Positions 1-5,777 are shown, counted from the first letter of the stretch. The stretch: DNA of 7,733 nt from a bacterium (GCA_022600215.1 JAHZKV010000139.1:1-7733); one strand, 5' to 3'. The notes: generated by a model from the sequence alone, not told the origin. A program made the numbers and translations.

Positions 1-2
1 AT

Positions 3-740
3 GGCTCCTTTTTCAAACTTATAGAAATGATCCAATATGGAAACCTTCGCTTCTTTGGAGAGCTTTTTATCCCTTCTGTAGAAAGCATCGTTGCTTGTGC
101 CCTTTTCTACTTGTTTGTTCGATTTATCGCGCCTAAAATCTCCCTTCCTCTTGGAAGTGTGCTCCTTCTTTCCACCTCCTATTTTTTTCTCCCCATCACC
201 TTTTTCTACGACAACCTAGGAACCTTTTTGCTCGCTCTTGCCCTACTTCCTACCAAAAAAAGAACCTCTGAAACGCTTTTTTTCTCCCTCTTTTTTCTAA
301 CACTACTTCACACCTTCTCTTGCTTGCTTATTTCGTTTTTCTACTATGGCCATAATGGCGCGCTCTATCTAAATGCCCTTCTTGCTACCGTTGCTCTTAT
401 TTTGCTCATGTCCAAAAAAATGTATCCTTCCCAAACTACCATGCTTTCCCTCTTCCCTATTCTGCTCTTCCCTTCTTCCTATCTCGCTCACCATACCCTT
501 CCTCTATCCCCAGAAAGCATCTTTATGAGCCTTGCCACCCTTCTAACCATCTACACCTTATTACAAAAAAAGAAAGAGAGTCTCACCATCTTCTCTCTTA
601 CCCTTTGGATCCTTTCTATATTTAGTATGGATAAATTAGTGATCTTCCCATTTGCCTTTGCAGGGATTGCTCTTTGTTTGCACCTTAGCTTGCTCGTCTA
701 TGCCAATTCCCATCGTCGCCTTTTGCGTAGCCATGTTTGA
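3..740 (+). CDS. Polytopic membrane protein of unknown function, probably 5'-partial
   Basis: The frame is open from the left edge; the first Met is at base 27 but has no visible Shine-Dalgarno sequence, so the protein may start before the window. From that Met there are 237 residues, overwhelmingly hydrophobic. About eight or nine membrane segments are predicted by eye, near residues 18-34, 40-58, 63-76, 84-106, 111-129, 137-153, 161-179 and 186-225. Short basic loops (PTKKRT, QKKKES) lie between them and the tail is basic (HRRLLRSH). I see no family motif; the look is that of an integral membrane enzyme or the membrane half of a glycosyltransferase, but this is not supported by any signature. 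It is the only plus-strand gene, and its last 56 bases overlap the 3' end of chaB on the other strand. The T/C-rich strand makes long open frames easier by chance, which lowers certainty somewhat. Confidence 0.65.
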   Translation, partial: GSFFKLIEMIQYGNLRFFGELFIPSVESIVACALFYLFVRFIAPKISLPLGSVLLLSTSYFFLPITFFYDNLGTFLLALALLPTKKRTSETLFFSLFFLTLLHTFSCLLISFFYYGHNGALYLNALLATVALILLMSKKMYPSQTTMLSLFPILLFPSSYLAHHTLPLSPESIFMSLATLLTIYTLLQKKKESLTIFSLTLWILSIFSMDKLVIFPFAFAGIALCLHLSLLVYANSHRRLLRSHV

Positions 741-888
741 CAGCAGACCACGCTACCTTCCTTGCTGTTTCCTCACTCTTGTAGTGTTCTAAGGCATTAT
801 TAAAAGCAGCTAAGTAAATCTCTTGCGCATGTTTAGGAAGATGATCTTGTACAGGTTTTGGTAAATCCTTAATCTTCTTATATGGCAC
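685..888 (-). CDS. chaB: ChaB family protein (putative cation transport regulator)
   Basis: A 67-residue protein matching the ChaB family nearly end to end. It has the N-terminal MPYK start, then LP..V...LP.HAQ.IY..AFN.A, then the signature ETARKVAWSAVKHGYAKGDDGNWH. E. coli ChaB is slightly longer (76 aa) because of an insert in the middle that is absent here. The family is small, soluble and named for an association with the ChaA Ca2+/Na+(K+)-H+ antiporter; its real biochemical role is poorly settled, and no chaA is in the window. The start is GTG, chosen because a perfect AGGAGG lies five bases upstream and the PYK opening follows directly. The stop codon of the upstream dsbB-like gene lies inside this ribosome binding site, so the two genes are surely co-transcribed and probably coupled. 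The 3' end overlaps the convergent membrane gene. Confidence 0.95.
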   Translation of the reverse strand: MPYKKIKDLPKPVQDHLPKHAQEIYLAAFNNALEHYKSEETARKVAWSAVKHGYAKGDDGNWHRRAS

Positions 889-893
889 AATCC

Positions 894-899
894 CCTCCT
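894..899 (-). promoter_or_regulatory. Strong Shine-Dalgarno that fixes the GTG start of chaB
   Basis: The minus strand reads AGGAGG followed by GGATT and then GTG. The TAG stop of the preceding dsbB-like gene (898-900) overlaps the motif, so ribosomes ending that gene pause on this site. This decides a GTG start for chaB. Confidence 0.85.
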
Positions 900-1389
900 A
901 ACATAAAAATGGCCCACACATAAATAACGTCGCAAGCACTTCGCTTAAAACCACTAACGAAAATAACCAAAACCCTGCCTTGATAAACTTATTAGATGGC
1001 GCCTCTTTTCCCTCTTTCATAAAAAACAAAAGCAAAAACAATAAGAGCGCCAAAGCAAAAAAGAGAAAGGTGGCCCAGACATACATTGGAAGAGAAAAAA
1101 GATGTGGAGCAAAGGAAATGCCATTATTCTCTAACAGCATAGACCATTGATACAAAGAGACTACCGATCCCAAAACGCAGGATAAGATCGCTGCACCAAT
1201 ATGCTTAAAGCTCATCTTTCCTGTAATATTCAAACAAAGAGAAACCCCTATTCCCATCAAAAAGAATCTCTGCAAAATACATAAGGAACATGGGGGCTTA
1301 CTCAAGGCAAACTGCACATAATAAGAATAGAGCAATACCGCAGATAATCCATATAAAATGAGGGTATTAAAAAATGCTACTACCTTCAT
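898..1389 (-). CDS. dsbB: DsbB-like disulfide bond formation membrane protein
   Basis: A 163-residue membrane protein. TM1 (about 4-25) is followed by PPCSLCILQR with C34 and C37, the CxxC...QR signature of the first periplasmic loop of DsbB, which passes electrons from DsbA to quinone. TM2 (38-55), TM3 (64-82) and TM4 (102-122) follow, with a basic cytoplasmic loop MKEGKEAPSNK and an extra TM5 (138-157). In canonical DsbB the second redox cysteine pair lies in the loop between TM3 and TM4; here that loop (83-100) has no cysteine. Instead the protein ends CGPFLC (C158, C163), which the extra helix would place on the periplasmic side. The start ATG follows the stop of the 64-aa gene by one base, with AAAGGAG four bases upstream. 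It lies in a run with chaB downstream. DsbB family membership is well supported; catalytic equivalence is inferred. Confidence 0.85.
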   Translation of the reverse strand: MKVVAFFNTLILYGLSAVLLYSYYVQFALSKPPCSLCILQRFFLMGIGVSLCLNITGKMSFKHIGAAILSCVLGSVVSLYQWSMLLENNGISFAPHLFSLPMYVWATFLFFALALLLFLLLFFMKEGKEAPSNKFIKAGFWLFSLVVLSEVLATLFMCGPFLC

Positions 1390-1390
1390 C

Positions 1391-1585
1391 TTACTCCTTT
1401 CCTTCCACAGCCTCTTCTGGAAGCCCCTGTTCTACTGAGCTTCCCAAAGGCAAGGTCATATAAATTACTAAGGCACCGAAAGATACCACACAAAGAGTGC
1501 ATACTGTCATAATGAGCGCTAAGCGCTGCATCTGAAACAGACTCACTACAATTACCAAAAATAAGAGTAAAAATGCTATCCACAT
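1391..1585 (-). CDS. 64-aa two-helix membrane protein with a CxxC motif
   Basis: Not recognised. It begins MWIAFLLLFLVIVV and has two hydrophobic segments (about 2-17 and 23-44) joined by a short loop with R21, then an acidic, soluble tail of about 20 residues (VEQGLPEEAVEGKE). The second helix carries VCTLC, a CxxC at residues 29-32. It ends one base before the ATG of the dsbB-like gene, whose ribosome binding site lies in its last codons, so the two are co-translated. The CxxC and this neighbour suggest a role as accessory or partner in thiol chemistry, but that is inference. The ribosome binding site is weak (TTAGAG). An overlapping minus-strand frame (1386-1583) was rejected because it has no membrane or compositional logic. 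Confidence 0.7.
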   Translation of the reverse strand: MWIAFLLLFLVIVVSLFQMQRLALIMTVCTLCVVSFGALVIYMTLPLGSSVEQGLPEEAVEGKE

Positions 1586-1629
1586 AGCTCTAACTAATCA
1601 AGAGTGGGCTTAGCTTGCAACAAAAATCT

Positions 1630-2010
1630 TTACCAACTATGTGCCCTTGCTAGTTCTAATTCTAAAAGGGGCTCAAGGCTAGTATAATCTCTAACTATTT
1701 GCTTTAAGCTCTTTTCAGCAAGCCTGACAATTACTTCAGTTAATCCCCTTATCTGCCTAGAGTACATAGATAGGCCTGGAGGATATAGCACCAAAGACAT
1801 TGTATCTATAAAATATCTATTGCCATTTCGCTGCAACATAGAGTAGACCGCCTCCCTTATATAATCTCGGGCACCCTTGCCTAAATGAATCTCTACATAA
1901 TCAATCAAGCGAAGCTGTGATGGAACAGTCTTATCTTCCACCATTAAACTAATGCACATACGATCAAGTTGAACATATAAATTACCTATTGGTGCCCTGA
2001 CAGGTTGCAT
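1630..2010 (-). CDS. Conserved-looking hypothetical protein, 126 aa
   Basis: Not recognised. A soluble, mixed alpha/beta protein with no signal peptide or membrane segment. It opens MQPVRAPIGNLYVQLDRM; residues 32-62 look like a strand plus a helix (LRLIDYVEIHLG, then ARDYIREAVYSMLQRNGN), residues 66-77 look like a strand (YFIDTMSLVLYP), and residues 86-121 are helical (RQIRGLTEVIVRLAEKSL...LEPLLELELARAHSW). The start is supported by GGGGA four bases upstream. It lies 58 bases after the glycosidase-glutaredoxin gene and 44 bases before the 64-aa membrane gene, on the same strand, so it is probably part of the same transcript. The regular pattern of buried hydrophobic and surface charged residues argues for a real folded protein. 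No function is assigned. Confidence 0.72.
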   Translation of the reverse strand: MQPVRAPIGNLYVQLDRMCISLMVEDKTVPSQLRLIDYVEIHLGKGARDYIREAVYSMLQRNGNRYFIDTMSLVLYPPGLSMYSRQIRGLTEVIVRLAEKSLKQIVRDYTSLEPLLELELARAHSW

Positions 2011-2068
2011 AAAATCCCCACAAAAAAAAGCATAATATTAGCACTATCAGATATTTATCTACACAAAA

Positions 2069-3661
2069 CTAATCTTTATGAGCTTTGAAAAAACTGATAA
2101 TATCGTCTGATTCATACATTGGCTTTTCCCCAATAAATAAGCATGGCACCTGAGTCTTCTTCCCATGCTCTAAAAGGTAGGCTCTATTTTTCTCTAAGGA
2201 GGCATCTTTTATAACTACCTTTGTACCACTTGCCTCTAAGTACTTCATCACCTTTTGGCAATAGGAGCAACTCTCTTTCACGTACAAAACCAGCTCTTTT
2301 CCCTCTTTTCCCTCTTTTTCCACTTTACTCTCCTTTTGCAATTTCATCCCTAAAAAAGGAAAAAAGCTCGAGTTTACAATCTCTTGGTAAGCTCTAGCAC
2401 CCTCTTTTAGCTTTATCTCTCCTGTCTCTTTGCATGCATCAAAGAGGCCAAACTTCATTGTAAAGCGCTCTGCCCACTCAAAGTTATCAAACAAAGTCCA
2501 ATAGAAAAACCCTCTGACATCAGCCCCATCTTCTTTAGCTCTTTCTAACGAAGCAATATGATCTCGTATCCATTTCTCTCGATTCACATCTTCTCTATCA
2601 GCAATTCCATTCTCCGTCACAAAGATAGGTTTTTTAAACTCTTTACAACGCATCAAGGTATTATAAAATCCCTCTGGATCCATATGATAAGGCATATCTG
2701 TCATCACCTGCCCTTCATAACACGCTGGAATAAGAGGAGTATCATATTCTTGCCTTTCCTGGGCATTAGGACACTTCAAAATAGGGGTAGAATAGTAGTT
2801 TACTCCTACAAAATCAAAAGCATCCACCGCCCGCATGTCGGTAAAATCCACACTACCCATAAATGGAAGCCCAGCTTTTAATCTTCCTGTCAAAAAGAAT
2901 TGGATCACACTCTCATTCCAATTATACGTCATGTAAGAGGCTGCTAAATTTTCTGTAGGAGAGAGTGTGTGATAAGGCTTGTAAGCTAAAAAGCTGTGAA
3001 CAAAACCAATTTGTGCTGATGGATCAATCTTTTTACACCTTTCATACACATTGACATGCGCCTGCAGCAAATTCCGCAACACATCATAGCCCTTCTGGAT
3101 ATTCTTCTCTTTCATTGGCCACATATTCAACATATATGGCATATAAGCACATACCGTTGGCTCGTTGATCACCGACCAATACTTCACCTCTCCCTTAAAT
3201 TCACAAAACATACGCTCCGCAAAGGCTTCAAATAGAGCAATATTTTCTTGCTCTTCAAAACCGCCCTTCTCTGTAAACCATAGTGGCTCGGTAAAATGGT
3301 GCATTGTAATAAAGGGCTCAATGCCTGCGGCCTTTAGCGCCCTAATTTCTTGATGATAACGCTCCACCACCTCTGCATCGATCACTCCCTCTTCCTTCTC
3401 CAGCAAACTCCACTCCAAAGAAAAACGGAAAGAATTTACTCCGAGTTCCTTGAGCGCTGCAACGTACGGCTCGTAATCTTCAAAATGATTCAAATAAGGA
3501 TTGAACTCCTCTTTACTCTCTCTTGCAAATTCCGTCCAATTGGAGTTATCAATCACCTCTGGACCAGTATTTTGGAACTCTGAAATCGCCACTCCCCAAT
3601 AAAAATCATGGGAAAATACGGCAGCTACCATCGCCACAAAACTAAAAAAATATCTATTCAT
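2069..3661 (-). CDS. Secreted family 1 glycoside hydrolase fused to a C-terminal glutaredoxin domain
   Basis: 530 residues in one frame. Residues 1-17 form a short signal-peptide-like stretch (MNRYFFSFVAMVAAVFS). Residues 18-435 are a GH1 beta-glycosidase barrel: FYWGVAISEFQ at 20-30 with the sugar-binding Q30, MHHFTEPLW with H121, acid/base E167 in INEP, NYY at 288-290, nucleophile E350 in VTENG, and the aglycone/glycone motif YWTLFDNFEW at 387-396. All catalytic residues are present, so a retaining beta-glucosidase or 6-phospho-type activity is plausible; the exact sugar is not readable. A lysine/glutamate linker (about 440-456) leads to a glutaredoxin domain (457-530) with the redox motif CSYC (465-468), the cis-proline segment TQVPCLFI and the glutathione-binding-like ESDDI. 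The domain is the usual length. The gene has its own promoter and an AGGA/TAGGAAA site before ATG. The fusion is unusual: glutaredoxins normally work in the cytosol, while this protein looks exported. Confidence 0.93.
   Translation of the reverse strand: MNRYFFSFVAMVAAVFSHDFYWGVAISEFQNTGPEVIDNSNWTEFARESKEEFNPYLNHFEDYEPYVAALKELGVNSFRFSLEWSLLEKEEGVIDAEVVERYHQEIRALKAAGIEPFITMHHFTEPLWFTEKGGFEEQENIALFEAFAERMFCEFKGEVKYWSVINEPTVCAYMPYMLNMWPMKEKNIQKGYDVLRNLLQAHVNVYERCKKIDPSAQIGFVHSFLAYKPYHTLSPTENLAASYMTYNWNESVIQFFLTGRLKAGLPFMGSVDFTDMRAVDAFDFVGVNYYSTPILKCPNAQERQEYDTPLIPACYEGQVMTDMPYHMDPEGFYNTLMRCKEFKKPIFVTENGIADREDVNREKWIRDHIASLERAKEDGADVRGFFYWTLFDNFEWAERFTMKFGLFDACKETGEIKLKEGARAYQEIVNSSFFPFLGMKLQKESKVEKEGKEGKELVLYVKESCSYCQKVMKYLEASGTKVVIKDASLEKNRAYLLEHGKKTQVPCLFIGEKPMYESDDIISFFKAHKD
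2294..2321. repeat. Short 9-bp tandem repeat encoding the GH1-glutaredoxin linker
   Basis: On the plus strand CTCTTTTCC occurs twice in perfect tandem (2294-2302, 2303-2311), followed by a third unit with one extra T (2312-2321). On the coding strand it encodes EKEGKEGKE in the linker. In-frame slippage would lengthen or shorten the linker by three residues without breaking either domain. Confidence 0.7.
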
Positions 3662-3691
3662 TTTCCTATCCTGGATACACTTTCAGTAAAT

Positions 3692-3720
3692 ATTTTACTA
3701 AGAATAGATCTTTAGAACAA
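3692..3720 (-). promoter_or_regulatory. Sigma-70-like promoter of the GH1-glutaredoxin gene
   Basis: The minus strand reads TTGTTC (3715-3720), a 17-base spacer and TAAAAT (3692-3697), about 30 bases before the ATG at 3661. The -35 hexamer abuts the end of the third lysE-tail copy, so this promoter appears to derive from the spacer that normally follows lysE. Hexamers match the consensus only partly; no measured start site. Confidence 0.5.
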
Positions 3721-3794
3721 GATTATTCACAGAATAAGCACGCAGATAAGACCAAAATAACAGCAAGCATTCTATTTAAAATTTTAATTTGCCG
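3721..3794 (-). pseudogene. Orphan copy of the lysE 3' end (tail copy 3)
   Basis: These 74 bases align without gaps to the genuine lysE end (5852-5925) with 64 identities, including unbroken runs of 19 and 21 bases. Read in the lysE frame it gives RQIKILNRMLAVILVL then SACLFCE and a TAA stop, against RQIKILNRVLAVILVL then SVGLLWK and TAA in lysE. There is no start codon or upstream lysE body, so it is a remnant. Differences change the protein at six of 23 residues, suggesting decay after copying. Weaker similarity to the post-lysE spacer continues to about 3701. Confidence 0.85.
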
Positions 3795-3807
3795 CCCGTC
3801 GGCCCAT

Positions 3808-5313
3808 TTATGCACACAAATCTATTCCAGTTTCCTTCTTTACATGAGCATACATTCTACTTCTTTGAGTACTACGTTTCATTGAATCAACTAGTTTTTT
3901 AATGGAAGCACATATCATACGTTCTCTTTGAGCCTTAAATCGTATCCGAGATTCTTGATCTTTGATATCCACGTTAACCGTAATAGTATGACTACGTTGC
4001 CATTTAATCATACGCACATACCGTTTTACTATATCCTCTTTAGGTTCAAAAGCGTCCTTTCCTATATCATCCATCTTTTTGCACCAAGCTACCGCTTTTT
4101 CTACATTTTTATCTAATACCTCTCGATATGATGACCGTCTCAAAAGATTCTGTATTATTGTTGTAAAACACCCTTCCCGGAAACCAAAAAATTTCACCAT
4201 AAGAGCAAAAGCAAACTCTGGAGACCCATGTTCTGCATAGTATTCCACTATATCTCTCTTTACCCCCCATTTCATACACTCATAAAAACATTCTGTAATA
4301 CGTTCTAATTGGTCAATAGGAGAAAGATGCTCTACTATAACGTCTAAAGCACCTGCTCTAAGAGTCCAATCGTGTTCCTTTGCTAAAAATTTTATAGCTT
4401 TTTGTACAGAAGACCCCATATAGACATCGTGTACACACCTTGTAGCAAGATATGCATTACGCGAATCCTTTATTTGAGCAATAGACGCAAAAACCTCCTC
4501 CATCATTTCAAATTCCCTGCATTTGCGTAGAACAGCTTTTAAAGCTTTCTCTTGATGGACAGCTTCTAAAGATTTCTCTTGCTGGAAGGTGTAGTGGTCG
4601 TGTTCTAATTCTATTAAAAAGACTGCCTCAAAAGCCCCATCTATATCACGAGATTGTACACGTTCTAATGCCACTCTTGTAAAAAAGTCACGTCTTGGGT
4701 AGAATGAATCTAATGTTCTAGCTACTCGCAATTGCTTTACATGCTCAAATATTTCATCATATGACAATCGCGGTCGAAGATATTGCACATAGCCCATAAC
4801 ATCTTCCAATGTGGCAGATGGCATTACCATGTCCAAGGGTACGGAAGAACCTTCTGGAGCCAAAGTGGCAACACGCGTATCTGGACTAAGCGTTGCATAG
4901 GCTTCAGTTTTTTGCCCCCCTACACGAAAAGCATCACGTAATTGAATACCTTTTTCTAGTGCACTAAAACCATCTCTATCGAATCGCGACAAAAACAAAA
5001 GGCCTACTATATTACAAATTGTCGTAGTTGCATCAAGCGGGAAATTCGCTACACGAGCACCAGATCCTCCTAACCACACATAAACTCTCGGTAAAGAGCT
5101 CCTTTCAAAATCAGGATCTTTTACCAACATGGTAGCAAGTAGCCTTAAAGCATGAGGACAGTAATAAGGAAGTGCTTTAACACGAACTCTTGTCATTTGC
5201 TGTATTTCTTGTTTGGCAGGGCCTCCACCATGAACAGGAACTCCCCTGCCACTAACATTTGGTACGTCTAACCTTTGAATTTCAGGAGCAGCTACAGCTT
5301 GAAATGGATCCAT
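3808..5313 (-). CDS. Unrecognised 501-aa soluble, largely alpha-helical protein
   Basis: Not recognised. The start is the ATG at 5313, preceded by GAGGTG six bases upstream; a GTG at 5322 in the same frame overlaps that site and is less likely. There is no signal peptide or membrane helix. Residues 1-45 are Pro/Gly-rich and probably flexible (including VPVHGGGP). Residues 46-135 look globular, with YVWLGGSGARV. From about 165 to 415 the protein is a run of amphipathic helices in pairs of 30-40 residues, in the style of TPR-like solenoids, although no clear TPR consensus is visible. The C-terminal 60 residues are highly basic (KAQRERMICASIKKL, MKRSTQRSR). Part of the helical region resembles the 103-aa neighbour (ALKAVLRKC against ALKALIKDC). 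An orphan lysE tail follows immediately downstream. A host-interaction or effector role is imaginable but unsupported. Confidence 0.83.
   Translation of the reverse strand: MDPFQAVAAPEIQRLDVPNVSGRGVPVHGGGPAKQEIQQMTRVRVKALPYYCPHALRLLATMLVKDPDFERSSLPRVYVWLGGSGARVANFPLDATTTICNIVGLLFLSRFDRDGFSALEKGIQLRDAFRVGGQKTEAYATLSPDTRVATLAPEGSSVPLDMVMPSATLEDVMGYVQYLRPRLSYDEIFEHVKQLRVARTLDSFYPRRDFFTRVALERVQSRDIDGAFEAVFLIELEHDHYTFQQEKSLEAVHQEKALKAVLRKCREFEMMEEVFASIAQIKDSRNAYLATRCVHDVYMGSSVQKAIKFLAKEHDWTLRAGALDVIVEHLSPIDQLERITECFYECMKWGVKRDIVEYYAEHGSPEFAFALMVKFFGFREGCFTTIIQNLLRRSSYREVLDKNVEKAVAWCKKMDDIGKDAFEPKEDIVKRYVRMIKWQRSHTITVNVDIKDQESRIRFKAQRERMICASIKKLVDSMKRSTQRSRMYAHVKKETGIDLCA
4532..4585. repeat. 27-bp in-frame tandem duplication inside the 501-aa gene
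   Basis: Two adjacent 27-base units, 4532-4558 and 4559-4585, differ at three positions. They encode QEKSLEAVH followed by QEKALKAVL, nine residues each. The unit is a multiple of three, so the frame is kept; it extends one helix of the solenoid-like region. Confidence 0.85.
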
Positions 5314-5319
5314 AATAAT

Positions 5320-5325
5320 CACCTC
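5320..5325 (-). promoter_or_regulatory. Shine-Dalgarno deciding the ATG start of the 501-aa gene
   Basis: The minus strand reads GAGGTG, six bases ahead of ATG at 5313. The GTG inside it is an in-frame alternative start with no purine-rich site in front, so the ATG is preferred. Confidence 0.6.
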
Positions 5326-5342
5326 TGTTATTTTATCTAATA

Positions 5343-5348
5343 ATTATA
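5343..5348 (-). promoter_or_regulatory. Probable -10 element upstream of the 501-aa gene
   Basis: A perfect TATAAT on the minus strand, 29 bases ahead of the ATG. No good -35 hexamer lies 16-18 bases upstream (a run of T instead). The block TGTGTT...TATAAT.ATTA resembles the one in front of the 103-aa gene, as expected if both genes belong to copies of one unit. Confidence 0.45.
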
Positions 5349-5376
5349 TATGAAACACACATAAAAAAAACGATTA

Positions 5377-5421
5377 AAAATAGACAACAGCAAGCACTCT
5401 GCTTAGAATTTTTATTTGATG
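5377..5421 (-). pseudogene. Orphan copy of the lysE 3' end (tail copy 2, more decayed)
   Basis: Bases 5386-5418 match the lysE end at 5890-5922 at 29 of 33 positions, including 15 identical bases in a row. In the lysE frame it reads QIKILSRVLAVVYF then stop, against QIKILNRVLAVILVL in lysE; an in-frame stop (5422-5424) also lies just upstream. Only the core of the tail is still recognisable. Confidence 0.75.
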
Positions 5422-5465
5422 TTATGCTATTCACCATCTTTTACTGAGCATACACAAGAGCTTTT
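5422..5465 (-). pseudogene. Decayed 3' remnant of a 501-aa-type gene
   Basis: This stretch follows the stop of the 103-aa frame and resembles the 3' end of the 501-aa gene. TGTATGCTCA is identical (5445-5454 against 3845-3854 on the other strand), followed by a one-base indel, GTAAA, a GAAGG-like block, GAATAG and the terminal GCATAA (5422-5427 against 3808-3813). In the matching frame it reads ALVYAQ and stops, against SRMYAHVKK in the longer protein. As after the longer gene, a lysE tail lies directly beyond. Alignment is by eye and needs one larger gap. Confidence 0.55.
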
Positions 5466-5777
5466 TCAAGACAGATGCTTCTTTGTGCATTTCAGATAAA
5501 CCGCCGTTCTTAGAGCTAAATTATCTATTCCTCTAGCAGCACGAGCTATTTGATTAATCTCAGAAAAATTTATACAATCCTTTATTAGCGCTTTTAAAGC
5601 ATCCGCTCTTTCAGCTACATCAGGCAATTGTCGAGCAGCCCTTATTTGATTTGCAAATGCATTAGAAACAACTACATCCGATGATAGCTGCTTGGGGGCA
5701 GTAGAAGAGGTATCGGCAGCAGCAGGAAACCAATTCATTATAACTTTGTTCGATTGAGTGACTAATTGTAAATCCAT
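5466..5777 (-). CDS. 103-aa helical protein, probably a shortened relative of the 501-aa protein
   Basis: Not recognised as any family. Residues 1-35 are polar and low in structure (including AAADTSSTAPKQ); residues 38-98 form about three helices, with AFANQIRAARQ, ERADALKALIKDC and FSEINQIARAARG. The segment ALKALIKDC..F resembles ALKAVLRKC..F of the 501-aa protein, and bases past its stop still resemble the 3' end of that gene, so this looks like an internal-deletion derivative that then lost its frame near the end. It keeps an intact start: AAAGGAAGTG lies just before the ATG, and a TATAAT lies 33 bases upstream. It could therefore still be expressed as a small protein. It lies between lysE and the 501-aa gene on the same strand. 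Confidence 0.6.
   Translation of the reverse strand: MDLQLVTQSNKVIMNWFPAAADTSSTAPKQLSSDVVVSNAFANQIRAARQLPDVAERADALKALIKDCINFSEINQIARAARGIDNLALRTAVYLKCTKKHLS

Noticed and set aside
1386..1583. Overlapping 65-aa minus-strand frame starting at GTG 1583
   Set aside because: Its composition is Ser/Cys/Arg-rich without structure, while the other frame gives a clean two-helix membrane protein whose end leads directly into the dsbB-like ribosome binding site.
2020..2045. Possible terminator after the GH1-glutaredoxin gene (T8 run preceded by GCTAATATTATGC on the minus strand)
   Set aside because: The palindrome is AT-rich, has almost no loop and lies about 10 bases before the next gene's ribosome binding site; too weak to call.
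2558..3583. Plus-strand frames opposite the GH1-glutaredoxin gene
   Set aside because: They lie fully antisense to a gene with intact catalytic motifs and show no domain logic.
3791..3803. GCCG/CGGC hairpin as a terminator of the 501-aa gene
   Set aside because: The stem is only four base pairs and no T-run follows on the minus strand.
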